64,000 bases of DNA from Flammula alnicola (Eukaryota; Basidiomycota; Agaricomycetes; Agaricales; Strophariaceae). The DNA is taken from NCBI GenBank assembly GCA_015499995.1, contig JADNRV010000179.1:1-64000 (forward strand), read 5' to 3'. Position numbers and translations under genes: made by a program. Below, piece by piece: positions 1-11,821 of this stretch (within the stretch, counting starts at the first letter, position 1; every line of letters begins with the position of its first letter). The notes beneath the pieces were generated by a model, which had not been told where the DNA came from, did not search any database, and saw only the letters and a list, made by a program, of their open reading frames with translations.

Positions 1-273
1 TTTGTTTCTGATGGAGAATATCGATGTCAAAGACAAAATCAAGACTATTGGGCTCCTGGGCGATACAATATACTTTCAAATACTTAGCCCACCCATGCTC
101 ACCCGATCATCCAAGTGACCAACATCGTGCAACATATAAATCCAATATATTTCGACAAGGTGTCGGAACTCAGCGGTTTGCCGAACGCAGGGAGGTAAAA
201 GGTAGAAATGTCCAGTGTCCGAATTCACCACTACTAGTAAATATCTGCTCAAAATCGACCATGCTTACAACAT
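1..273. other. No gene recognised
   Basis: Only short open frames without recognisable motifs are visible. This is the region downstream of the minus-strand secreted-protein gene that ends at 274. Confidence 0.4.
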
Positions 274-1564
274 TTACTTGCAGTCACTGACAACGGCACT
301 ACCAGCGGTAATCGTGCTGGCAATCTCACTTTGCGCATTAGACACAGCAGAATTTACCGCGCTGTCAGTGCTAGATATTGGGGAGGCATTCAGGTGGTTG
401 ATAAATGAAATACCAGACGCGTTGGAAAGACTTACGATGTAATACCGGCAAGTGCGGTTTGAGCATCGGTCAATCCTTGCTGAACCTGATCACGAGCCGC
501 AGCAGGGGCCTGTTGAAGAGTAACAAGGGCCTTTGCGATGGTTGTAATTCCAGCCTTCGCACTGCTCAACGCAGTCTGCGCCTGAGAGGCAGCATTTGCA
601 GTGGCGGCATCACTGTCAATGGTTCGTAGGAAAATATTTAATACATGTTTCCCTTTGAGAGATGACTACTCGCCCTGCCGCCGCGGTGGTGACTGCGCTC
701 ACGGCTTTACTGGAGGCCGCAAGTCTGCTGACCGTTTGAAGGCGAGCGATGTTGCAGCTCAGGTTTCCTATCTGACGTTTAGCAACCACGCCTGCGGCGC
801 CCTTGAAATGTTGTTATATAATATACACTTTGCGAGAATGAATGTGGTTCTTACGGGCGTCGCCCCATTCGCTGCGCTAGCGCCGTTAACACTGGCAGTG
901 GTAGAAACGGTACTATTGGAACTTCCAGAAGCAGCAGCAGAAGACCCGCCACACTGCGAAACGACGTCGCTCCCAGCGTTAATTGTCCCTTGGAGCTTTT
1001 GCTTTGCAGCGTTGACGAGGGACGTTACAACTGGGTCGGTCCTAAGTAGGAAGATAATGATAAGCGACGACTCACATCTGTGAGATAACGTACGAGTTAA
1101 TACCGTCCAATGCGGTCTGAGCTGAAGTGAGACCCTCGGCGACTTGATTCCTGGCGTCGGCTGGGGCATTTTGTCCGGTGAGGAGTGCACCTGCGATAGT
1201 CTTGATGCCTGCGCTAGCACTTTGCAGTCCGCTCTGGGCGGCCGTCGTGGCGGAGGAGACAGTTGCATCACTATACCATATTGAGTAAGCGATGGAAATA
1301 CATGCTTAAGTGCATGCTCACCTGCGGGCGCCTGAGGCGATCTTGTTCACAGCCTTCGTGGTCGCAGCCAGACCCGAGACGGTCTTGAGGCGTGCAATGT
1401 TGCATGCTAGTCCTCCTATTTGGCGAGACTCTATGGGCGCTAGAATCGGCACGATTTAGTGTGGTACAATACAATATGAAACCCGGAGACTTACCAGCCT
1501 CAACTTGATATATAGATGCCGAGACGGTGACGATCGCGAGGAGGTAAGCGAAAACACGAGCCAT
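274..1564 (-). CDS. Two-module alanine-rich small secreted protein
   Basis: Seven exons by my reading (1495-1564, 1322-1439, 1094-1270, 855-1041, 674-801, 436-612, 274-370) join to about 317 residues. A hydrophobic signal peptide (MARVFAYLLAIVTVSA) precedes two homologous modules. Each begins RQIGGLACNIARL or RQIGNLSCNIARL, contains an Ala-rich helical stretch ending NQVAEGLTSAQTAL or DQVQQGLTDAQTAL, and closes with a second Cys (SQC, SDC). A Ser/Thr/Gly/Ala linker joins them. Exon structure repeats between modules, so the gene arose by internal duplication. One intron (613-673) needs a GC donor (GG|GCGAGT), because the nearby GT donor would create an in-frame stop. The modules resemble widespread small secreted proteins of Agaricomycetes; the HsbA/mannoprotein fold is a possibility only. 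Function is unknown, probably cell-wall or extracellular. Confidence 0.75.
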
Positions 1565-1742
1565 GGCGAAAGCGCTAGTCTATAGCAAGAAAAAGAGTTG
1601 CCGAAAAGGTAAAGCTGTTCCGAATGAAAGATAACAAAGAGATCCCCAAAAAGACACCGGGTCTGGAGAAAGAACGATCCCAAGTCGAGTGAAGGAAGAG
1701 AAGATGCCAGGGTGAGGAATCCTTCCTAAAACTTGCGCTCTG

Positions 1743-1749
1743 ATTTATA
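1743..1749 (-). promoter_or_regulatory. Candidate TATA box
   Basis: On the minus strand TATAAAT lies about 180 bp upstream of the secreted-protein ATG at 1564. The distance is long for a core TATA box unless there is a leader, so this is tentative. Confidence 0.3.
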
Positions 1750-1756
1750 GGTGAAT

Positions 1757-3193
1757 CCTCAGTCCTCAACCCTCGCATGTACTGGAGGCTTCGAAGGCAA
1801 TGTTGTTGTTGATCAATGTAATTCAATGGTGATCAAACTCATGAAGTGTCGAGATGACGACGCCGAAGTTCGACTGCATGATTCCTTCCTCGAACTGAAT
1901 GGCACCCTGAAAAGTCTATAGAAATTCTAAGAAATGAGGATATTCCAACAAGCCGATGTCCAATTGCGTGATCCTGGAGTTCTCGAGGCAGTGCATAGAT
2001 ATTATTTCTTGGCACAAGGTGTCAGACACGGCGAAACCGGGGGATCTTCAATTGCAAGCGGTGCGTCTGTTCCAATTGTGGACCTGCAGATGGTAGAAGA
2101 CAGGCAGCTGATGATGGTGCACATCACCTAGTATCCAGAAATACCAGGGTGATGAAAGTTAATGCGATTATTCATGAGAGTTGTGGACGCTCAGAGCGAA
2201 ATCGTTGGTGATATCTATAGGGCACACTACGATTGACAGCAACGGTGAATGATGATCAGGGACATAATTTGGAAAATATGGTGAATCGACGAAGCCTCGC
2301 TACCCAAGATGATAATAGAAACAACAACAAGAATGTTGGCTGGGATACGCGACACACACTGGTCCTGATTCCATTGGTCGTGACTTTCTATGGGAGTTTG
2401 CATAGACAACAAAGATCATCGACTCATAAGCAGCTCATAGGTCGCACAACTTGTGCGAATGTGACAATGTAGTCCCAGAGCACGCCACTTTGGATGACGC
2501 TTATTTATGTGGACTTCTAGGACATTGAGCCGATGTTTCCTGTTACTTCTTCTCTCGAATATCTTCTCTGTTAACTGTTAATGGTGATTTTTATTCGCTG
2601 AACTTGACGTTCAAAACAAACATGAAGTCTAATCATACTCTATAATAACCCTTCGGTCCTGCGGAGGTTATTGAGGCCCCTATTATGGGAGTCGAGTAGC
2701 GTGTTACAGTGGGAGAAGGACATTATATCAAGATAGACCCTGACCATCCTTGACCTCGAGGCTTGCGCGATACAACTTCGAGCTCTTTCAGGTGAGGATA
2801 AATAGAATTTTCATTTCGGAACCTGTCATTTCAGCAAGGAGAGAGACCGTCTTTTATGAATTAAGACATAGGCTTCTACTTCAGGTTGAGTGAGCGAAAT
2901 AAGCGCTGGAGCATAAACTTGTCCTAAAGTCCGCTACATCTTATTCTCTAGACCTAGAGACAAAGACGGCCTCTGAGAGGATCCAGGGTATATTAAACGG
3001 AGGCCAAGAGATACGCTTGAACAAAGAAGGCGCTGGTGAAGTACTCATATAATTTAATAAGGGGAGTGAAAGTATGCCAAAACACGAAGGACTCGATAGG
3101 ATTCACGCTTCCATGAACAATCCAAGAATCCCGTATGGTAATGTAGTCAGAGATTCCGCAGGCAGGCATAATGAGGACGGCGGACTACTGAAG
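1757..3193. other. Long intergenic stretch without a recognisable gene
   Basis: About 1.4 kb between the promoter of the minus-strand secreted-protein gene and the start of the plus-strand membrane-protein gene. Open frames up to about 80 codons occur on both strands but overlap each other and show no family motif. Confidence 0.4.
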
Positions 3194-3224
3194 TACTGGT
3201 ACTGAGTACTGAGTACTGAGTACT
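3194..3224. repeat. Short tandem repeat, unit GAGTACT
   Basis: Three consecutive GAGTACT units preceded by related TACTGGTACT sequence, about 270 bp upstream of the ATG at 3494. Each unit contains the palindrome AGTACT. Confidence 0.7.
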
Positions 3225-3493
3225 CAAGTTGCATGCACCGTCGTGGGGAAGGCTGTGTTGGTTTCTAAAGAAAATCAATTAAGAGCAAACAAAGCCCTCT
3301 CGGCCGGGTCGGCCCGGTTGCTACGCGCCAATCATCGCTATTGCCTCATGGCCGTACTTACTCGCCCTTACTCGCCCCCCTCTATCCATCGATTCGACGT
3401 GAATCGCACGGCCAACCGTTTTTCTCCATGATTCTTTCTCGTCGACTGCCGTCTGGCATTTTTCGTTGATAGCGTCGCGATTGTCACTCGTCA

Positions 3494-5988
3494 ATGCCGC
3501 AGCTTGTCAAAGGTATTCTTCCCCACGAACATCCAAGTTCATCAGACGCAAGCTCAGTACCAGTTGCTATGGTCGACCTTGTTCCACGCCGCAGAGAAAG
3601 TGTCAACTCTACGAGGGTTGCGGGTGATGTATGTCCTGCTGAAGACGCAAAGATAGCAGCCAACGACATCGTGGGACAAGGTTCAAGTTCGAGTGCAGTT
3701 CAAACGGGTAGCACCACTCATGTGGACAAGGGAAAGGCGGTCGACCCTCGCGAGCGGAATGGGATCGGAGTAGACGAGAAGGATTCGACATTTGAACGCG
3801 ATGTAGGGAAGCCGATAGAGCTCACCGTCCTGAATCCCCGGAATGGTGCGAGAAACGCGAGACTGGCCCAGCTCGTCCTCAGGTTGAGCTGGATGCCGAA
3901 GCCCACCACATTATGGAGGTTCCAAGCTCCCAGCTAACTGAACCAATAACTTCTGATCTAATAAAGGGGGAAACGATTGACCCACATCAGAAAGGCAGCA
4001 GTTACCTGTTCCAAGACGATTCCAAAGCAAACTACCGAAACTCGCAACGCCGCTACACCGTTAATGTCGAGAATACCTATCCTCCTGACGAGCCCCCTCT
4101 CCCCGTCAGCGCTACTCTCTGGTTTCCCAAGATAACGCCCTTTCGACTTATTAATCTTGTCGTCCCTGCGGTGTTGGGAACGGCGAAAGCAATAGCCAGC
4201 CAGCGGGGCGGTACGGCCCTCCCGATTACGTTGGAATGGATATCTGGCATCGTGGTATTTCTAATGTGCGTACGCTATACAAAGTAACCGTATAGTGGGG
4301 TTGATCTAACGTACATCTCTCGCAGACTAACCATGACTGGCACGTACGAGTCAAAATCTTACCACGAATTACCGTGGTATCTCTCTTGGTTATTCAGGAC
4401 GGACTGTATGGACACCTTCTGGCGCCTGTTGGAATTCTTCTCGATTGAGCGTCCTCGGTATGCTTCCGATGAATGCAGCGAAGATCACTCAGGCCATATT
4501 GTCACCTCGTATCGCCTTCTCGTCACCGGCGCTGCTGCGATGTTTGGAGTGACAAAGGCGAGCCTGTCCTACTCCGGATTCTCCTCCGGCTCGAATTGGG
4601 TAGATTGGTGTTACGGTGTCGTGGCTACCTCTGGGTGAGTACTATGCGATGAATTTGGACATATTAATCTATAACTAAATCACCTTCAATTCTAGACTGT
4701 ACTTTGTCGGGCTGTACGAGAACAATTCAGCTGGCTTGATGTCTTCTTTCTTTTCGGAGGACGGTTCTCATCTTATCAATCTCAGTGCGTTGTTTCTTAA
4801 AGCCATCGAACAACAAGTTCTTACTCAATTCATCCGTAGAACCCAGAGGGTTTCCTTTCGTCGTCGTCGTGATATGTACGATAGTAGTGTTGACGATTCA
4901 AACGCTGCCGATGGTAGCCACTGGAGAATACCAACCACCTTGGACAAATGGTACGGATAACACCCAAATGCCAGTGACTCCAATGGTCTTTAATAGACCG
5001 GTCGACCGCATGGCTCTACCCATCCTTTTCTTCCTGCCGATGATACTGCTCTACATTGCGATCGTGGTGATGACGGTCTACCAATGGTGGCCCGTAGTAC
5101 GGCGCGTCGGATACAGAATCCTACCCTCTGCATTCCGATCCGCCATTCACCGGATCTCTGGAAATATGCACACATGTAAGCATCCCCAACCCTTTTCTGA
5201 GCTCAGTGTTTATTCAATCTTTCATAGTAATACGACGACGACAGACCTACATCGACAGCCTGACTTCCAACCTCGTTCCCATAGGACAGATTTCGGCCGT
5301 GATTGTCTGGAATATCGTCATGGGGGCATCGCTATACGTTATCGGGCCTGTATCGTATGATAATGAGATACCGAGCTCTATCCAGGTCCTTGTTAACATG
5401 GAAATCTTCCTATTCTGGTGGATGTCCTGGTTCTTATTGGCCGGGGGGTGGGGGGACGAGTTCAGGCCGGATTGGTGGCCAACGATGGACGGCCTCAGAG
5501 CCAGATTCCCAGCGAGGGTCATGAGCCAAGTCGTAGAACCGATTGTTGCAACCGGGACTCGATGTATGTCTTCCTACTGCTTACCTCTTTCGCGCCGGTT
5601 CCCAATTTTAACCCTCACTTCCCGCTTCGCAGTGCTTCGTCGGCAGGTGTCAAACACCCGGTTCGTCCTGCTCGACATGATCGCTATGTTAACCGTCTTG
5701 TCAATGGCGATGGGCGTGATATTAATCATCACCGCATTGGTGTTTATTCTCGCCTTTTCCAAGATGGATACGTCCTTCGCGCCATTTAAAATCCCAAGTG
5801 TCATCGCGTTGATCGCAATCCTACTGTTCGTGTGCTGGAGTGTCGCCGGGTTTTACCTCCCCATTTTGCTTACGGGGCTTGCCACCCACGCCTTCATGAT
5901 AGACCGATTGCACTATGCCTACCTCGAATTATGGGATAGTTTAGTACTCGATACTAGATTCTTACTTGAAGAAGACTCTTCAGTATAA
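3494..5988 (+). CDS. Ten-pass orphan membrane protein
   Basis: Seven exons separated by introns at 3803-3882, 4266-4325, 4635-4695, 4785-4839, 5176-5227 and 5564-5632 give an uninterrupted product of about 705 residues. The exon lengths sum to a multiple of three, which supports the model. The first 100-200 residues are polar and probably disordered. After them I count roughly ten hydrophobic segments, for example FRLINLVVPAVLGTAKAIAS, FPFVVVVICTIVVLTI, LPILFFLPMILLYIAIVVM and two long ones near the C-terminus. Several charged Arg-rich loops lie between segments. No transporter, GPCR or enzyme signature was recognised, so the role is unknown beyond an integral membrane location. The first intron, 80 nt with a weak donor (GAT|GTAGGG), is the least certain junction. 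Confidence 0.65.
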
Positions 5989-6497
5989 TATCGTACTGTA
6001 CGTAATTCGCAACAAATATTCTCGATTTACGTCGGCATGTAAACAAATTTTCTTCTCTCCATTTCCCCTCCACCAGGACAACCTGGGTACTGCTCAAGGA
6101 GTTGTGACGTGTCGGAGACCTATTGTTATTCTCAAGCACATGTTCGTGCGTGGAGGATATATTCAGGTGGAACCCTTGACCATGGAGTATAAGAGGCGCT
6201 TTCACTGATCAGGTCACAAGGCAATAGGTCGCGAGGGTTCTTTGCGGCTATAGTTCCGTCCTTTAACACGGCCTTCAGAACTCCAACATGAACCCACGTT
6301 CATAGCCTTGGTGTGACAGCAAACACCGCCTTATACCCATGTTACTGAATAATTTGGAGCAGAAAGCTGTACCCAAAGTCGATCCTTTTCCACACACCGC
6401 ACAGCTTTCTTAGGGGTACTACCTTTTATAACAGTCGCATAGATCAAATGCCAGCAACAGACCCCATCCGACCACTGAACCTCTCCACCTTCTCGGC
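5989..6497. other. Intergenic; TATA-like element near its end
   Basis: No coding sequence recognised. TTTTATA at about 6424-6430 lies some 70 bp upstream of the ATG at 6498 and may be the TATA box of that gene. Confidence 0.35.
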
Positions 6498-7415
6498 ATG
6501 TTCTCGTCCGGATGGAGGGGTCGACCGCGCGGGCGGGTGAAGACGCCACCAGAGGAACCTCCAAGCCTTGGAAGTGTCTACTCTGTGTCCACGCACCTGC
6601 AAGAGATTGCGCGTCTATTGGAGGAGATCAACGCCGCTACGGAACATATCGCCCATGCAGTAGAGGTACGAGGAGAAACGTAACTAGCCGTCCCTCTGTC
6701 ATCCGTTGCTCATAAATGCATAAAATGTGATCCCACAGGGAGTTGATGCATACACGGCTTCGCTCAAACGGACATCGGAAGTTACAAGATATGTATGGAG
6801 AGCGATTGAAGCTCTTCCTGTCGGTAGTTTGCCCTCTATTCGCGGACCGGTGGAAATGTATAAATCGTATGTATGCTATTGTAGTAACCACCATTCATGC
6901 ATCTGACGCGCTATTCCTCCAAAGGCTAGTCCGCGACATTCACCTCGCCATCGAGTCAAACACCCTGACAAACCAGATTGCCAGTGATTTCAATCGACAT
7001 ATAGACACTTTCCTCGATGACTTCAAGGTACGTTTACCATCGCTCTCTTGTTTCAACAGTAGTCGGTATTAATGATGCGGCATGATGTTGCAGACGAGGA
7101 TAGCGACTGTTACCAACCGACAACATGACTCCGTATCTGCACTTCAAGTTCCAAGCTCCCGTGAGTTTGCTACTACCTTCATCGCCTGGAGCCTTGACGT
7201 TTAACGTTTAACGTCCGTCCCTTAGATTTTTTCCAAAATTCTCACCATCTCATCATATCTGGAGGGAACTTCATTCATCAAATTAATCAAACAGATGCCC
7301 TTGTCCGCGAACGCTCCGTATGCTCTTTCCCTTACCGATATCCTGCCCACTCACTGGTCTCTTAGAGGAAAAAATATTGCATCTGCTATATATTCAGACA
7401 GTCGTTTTATTTTGA
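6498..7415 (+). CDS. Stand-alone MLKL-like helical-domain protein
   Basis: Exons 6498-6665, 6739-6866, 6925-7027, 7094-7160 and 7226-7317 stay in frame. The product contains THLQEIARLLEEINAATEHI, TSEVTRYVWRAIEALPVGSL, DIHLAIESNTLTNQIASDFN and the closing motif NSHHLIISGGNFIHQIN. This heptad-rich region followed by a 'SGGxF' strand resembles the N-terminal part of Agaricomycete NLR-like proteins, where an MLKL-type helical bundle precedes a NACHT domain. Here no NACHT follows. The last exon is ambiguous: an acceptor at 7367 gives a short tail ending at 7415, while one at 7365 gives a longer tail ending at 7497. A large transposon begins only about 55 bp later, so the gene may be truncated. The start codon is the first ATG of the open frame and could be internal. 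If functional it could be a signalling partner or decoy; that is inference. Confidence 0.5.
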
Positions 7416-7925
7416 CCTGCAGGCCACAGTTGATATTCTGAATCCTAAACTTTTGGAATGGTGGAGAGACTCATCAGCAAAAACGCTCGTCCGATAAATG
7501 AGGTTTTGATGGATGTAACGTGACATATATCTTATGTCGCGATATATGGCCAGATATGCTCGTTGTCGAAGATACATCTGGCATACATCCACGGGGCTTT
7601 GATTTGTGGCTTGAGCAGAATTTCATCGGTCATACATTGCACTAGAATAAATTTGTTCTGGATAAATGGTCAGTAGAATAAATTGTTGCCTATGTGTCAA
7701 CGTCAAATTTCTTTTTCTTGACATATATTCATACAAGTTCTTTCGATTGACATATATGAGACGAAAGGCCTAGTTATTGAACATATATCGAGAAGGACAG
7801 GTCAGCGAGGCTACCAACTAAGCAATGAGGATAGCCACAAGGTTCATAGCGCTGAATAACCGAGTGCCTCTCTCTCATCCATCTGACCATCCCTCTCCTC
7901 TCCATCGTCATCACCCCCAATGCCA

Positions 7926-7964
7926 TCCTCCTCCTCCTCCTCCTCCTCCTCCTCCTCCTCCTCG
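7926..7964. repeat. TCC trinucleotide microsatellite
   Basis: An almost pure run of TCC units on the plus strand. On the minus strand it encodes the poly-Glu part of the transposase C-terminus, so it is a coding microsatellite. Confidence 0.85.
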
Positions 7965-10372
7965 TCATCATCTTCCACGTCTGCCATCTCCTCGTCTTCC
8001 TCGTCGCTGTCTTCAAGTTCTTGTTGTTCCGGGAGTGCGTCGTCCTCTTCATCACCATCCATTTCGGCGTCTTCATTGGCGTCATGTTCTTCAGATTCTC
8101 CGGCAGCATTATCCGTTGCCACGCTATCCTCGCCGGTCTGATGTGCCAATCCGCGACGCTCTACATCGAGTTTGTCGCGGTCGTTCTTGAAGAAATTGGT
8201 GGCCTCTCGCGTTGACTTGTGACCTACTCCACCGCCTCGGAATCTCATGAGAATATCGCGGTCGACAAACCTAGAGATTCAAGTGAATGAAGCGATATAA
8301 GTACTTGTTTGACAGCACAAAAAATAGTAGACACACATAGCAACATAATAGCACCGCCAATCTTCTTGAGTGAGAGCAAACGGTCTTGCTATCTTTGATG
8401 GACCAAGGGCGGCTGAGGTCCGTCCGTGGGCGTAGGCAGGGATTAAATGAATCCCTCGGACAACTTGAAGCGGATCCAAAAAGCCGAATGGGTTTTGATC
8501 TTCAGCCACAAAGCCCACACGGTGCAAGTGCTTAGCCTTCCAGCCAGCTCGGTGGTCCAAGTCACGGCCAAACCACCGAACGAAGAGAAATTCCACTCGT
8601 TGAGGCTGTGATGAGCGAGATAATGGGCCAACATGGAGGACGCGGGCGTGAAAAATTTCAATGACACGCGCATACCAGTAAGGATGTGGATCTGTGTTAT
8701 TCTCCTCAGTTTCTCCAGACAAAACTTTGACGTCAGGGTGGGTACGTGGGTTGATTGAATCTTGCTCCCGTCGAAGGTCATAAGTTGTGTAATTAACGCG
8801 CATGACATGGTGACGATAGATGTTATTATTGCTGATGATGACTGTTGCGCGTTGTGCTGGCGTAAACTCCGTCTCATCACCGTCATACTCGTGACCCAGG
8901 AGACGCGAGAGTAGATGGTCCTTAAGTCGAGGAAGGAAGTCCTGTGTTCCATTTGGTTAGTACATCGTTAATAGGAATGAAAGGTCTATAAATCGAACCT
9001 TGAGTGCAGGGTCATCTTCATTCTTGCCTAGCCATTGCGCCAGGGATACTTTGTGTCGTACTTCTTCTGAAATGTGATGGTGTACATCTGGTGAAGTTGC
9101 GGGCAGGACCTCATCCGCTTCGCTAGTAGCAGGAGTTTTGGAGTTTTTGAGAGGGACTTTATTGCGCTCGTTGAGTGTGTGAAGAAGACGCTCGCGTTGA
9201 ACCTGTTTGGCAATTCCTTTTACATGCTTTCCCTTTTGCACACGCGGATAGAAGCGCTTCACACGACGGTGCTCCAACTCTCCCTAAAACCAAAGATATG
9301 CTTAGAAAATATAGGAAAAGATATTAAATTCAAATACCGTTTGAGAACTAGTGCCGTCAGTTGTTCCATGATCACGAATAGAACGGACATAACCACCGAG
9401 AGAGTGAAGCTTGTAGGTGGTGAGGTTAAAATTCCTCCGAGTACTCTTCTTCTTTGCGTTTGGGGGGTCTTTGGTAAGCGCTCGCTTTTTCGATGGCATA
9501 CTTGTAGCTTTCTTTATTTGTGCAGCTTGTCGGCGTACACGAGCCGTTTCTTCGCAGGGAAGGTCCTTTGTCTCGTACTTCGGGCAGACAACAGATTCAA
9601 ATTTGCGCAATTGGTCTCCGAGTCGCGTCGTTGAGTTTTCGAGGTCGATAAGGGATGACTCTGTATGCATACGGAGTTTTGCGAGGCCGTGCCATGTAGC
9701 AAGCTCGAAAAGAAGCCTCCGAATGATTCTATCGTCGGCAGCCCGGCTCGTGGAAAGAGACCTTCAAAAACTGGGATCGCACACTGCCAGAAGCCATTAA
9801 CGGTATTCAATACTTGTATATATCTCATGAATGTACCTGGAGCAGGTCCTCAAAGTCGCGCGCTGCCAGCTTCTTCAAACCTGACACGTTATTGGTAAAT
9901 TTTCTTATGGTATCACGGCCGAATGTTGGGACTTGTCGATATCTACATATCTTAATCTCAGCACACAAAGTAAGAAATCTAATGAGAAGACTGACCGAGC
10001 ATTGATCTCCAAGATAGTATCGCCACCATGTGCATAAGCAAGGCGTAATAAATGAATGAAAACCGCCTTCCAAACCCCCAGTTCAAACTCATGCATCAAG
10101 TCGGGAACGAAGAGTTGATAAAAATTAAAGCCATGCTTGAAGAGACGTTGCGAGAATGCATTCTAAGCAATGATTAATGAAAAGGCAATGAGCGGAGCAA
10201 ATTCAAACGTACTCGAGTGGGAACCAAGGATTTTGCACCAAGCACACGGTCGACTGAAACACTTGAAAGGCTCTTTCCATCGACAAATAGCCATTTTCGA
10301 ACTGTTTCAATGTCGAACTGTTGGTGTTCGTTGTCAATTCGCATCAATCGCTTCCGATCGCAAAGATCCCGC

Positions 10373-10959
10373 TAGTGCTTGGAAGTTAGGTTAGTTAACT
10401 GCAAAATAACCGAGACCTAACTGGACCTCTAACTGCAAATAACCGGACTGCAGTTAGTGGTTAGTGGTTTCTGAGCATTGACTAACCGGTTATTTTGCGG
10501 TTATAGGACCGGTTAGTGACCGGTTATGACCGGTTATGACTGATGATTTGTAGCCCTCATTTTTCTCGTTAAAACAGGCTTTGGACCATAATTTTAGGTC
10601 AAAAACTGACTGAGTTACAGTTAAAACCATAAAATATCAGTCAAAAGAGTAGATAGCATGTAATAAAATCATAACTCAGTCAGTTCTTTACCGAATTTAA
10701 CGTTCCCAGGGTCGATTTGAAGCTTAAATGAAGGACAATAAATTATACTAAGTCATAAATATGCAGTTACTAGCGGTTATAACCGGTTTTTAATATTTTC
10801 GGTCCTAACCAGTTACTAACTGCAACTAACCGGTTTTTTGCGGTTTTTTGCGGTTAGGTTAGGTTATTTCGGGTCTGGGAACAAAGGCTAACCGGTCTCG
10901 GTCTCGGTTAGAGCCTCTGGGTACCCAAAAACCGGACCTAACCGGACTTTCAAGCACTA
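10373..10959. mobile_element. Non-autonomous hAT-like element 1 (587 bp)
   Basis: Bounded by an imperfect 14-bp terminal inverted repeat: TAGTGCTTGGAAGT at the left and ACTTTCAAGCACTA at the right, one mismatch. It is flanked by a perfect 8-bp direct repeat GATCCCGC (10365-10372 and 10960-10967). The 8-bp duplication and TAG start fit the hAT superfamily. The interior is rich in GGTTA/ACCGG motifs and encodes no transposase. Confidence 0.85.
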
Positions 10960-11821
10960 GATCCCGCGTTGTTCCCAGTTTTGATATGTTGGATTTTAGG
11001 GTTAAACATCGCGGACATGGACAGTTGGCCAGATATTTCAGACATGCCATCATAATCCTATAATTTTATCAATGAACAGTCAACAATATGTCGTTGACTG
11101 ACTCACTTTTCAGGGTAGTCGGCAGAGTGAGTGATAAAACGAGGAAAAAGAAGGCTCATAAGCTCCTTAAAAAGCTCCATTTCCAAACCGTGAATGTATG
11201 CATGTATAAATTCGTCATCAAGCAAAAGTAGCCAGACAGCCTGAAGCAACTCTCGACGGAGATGTGTCAACATTGCTGCTGTGGCAAGTTTGCCGAATGT
11301 CTTCAAGTAAAATTCTTGAATATCATCACCGAGCTACGTTTCATCCGATCAATCAGAACATTGCAAAGTGGGTGAGAAAATCGTTAAAAATACCTTTGGC
11401 ACGTAGGCGAGATGATGAGCTGCGAACGATGTTGGCTTGGCACGAGCGTACTTGGACTGATTTCCGATGTAAAGATATATTGGCCACAGGGAAGCATTTC
11501 CGAAGTTCGTAAGATGCGTTGAGTCAGAATATGACATGATGGCAGCGATAACTGGTTCTGGCTTTCCCGGAGGTAGTTGCACATGAATTTTATCGAACTC
11601 GTTATGGAAAACGTCGGCTGTGTAGCTTTCGAAATAGATGCGCTCCTCGGACTCTTCAGGACTAGGCTTCCAGTAAGATTTGAATGGCGTCGTATGAAAT
11701 TTTTCAGCTCCGGGCTCAGAGAATGCGGCCTTGATGACTTCTAATGGCCGACGATAATAAAGACCTTTCACCTCGAATTTCGGTGCCTCTGCTTCTGAGG
11801 CATGAGAAATACCGTCACAGG

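Noticed and set aside
1934..2472. Small plus-strand open frames in the first long intergenic region
   Set aside because: They are short, show no signal or domain and overlap open frames on the other strand.
5564..5632. Reading straight through this stretch of the membrane-protein gene
   Set aside because: It is open in frame (69 bp, multiple of three) but has a good GTATGT donor and pyrimidine-rich acceptor, so an intron is more likely. This cannot be settled without transcripts.
7920..8141. Plus-strand poly-Ser open frame
   Set aside because: It is the antisense reading of the acidic tail of the Plavaka transposase.
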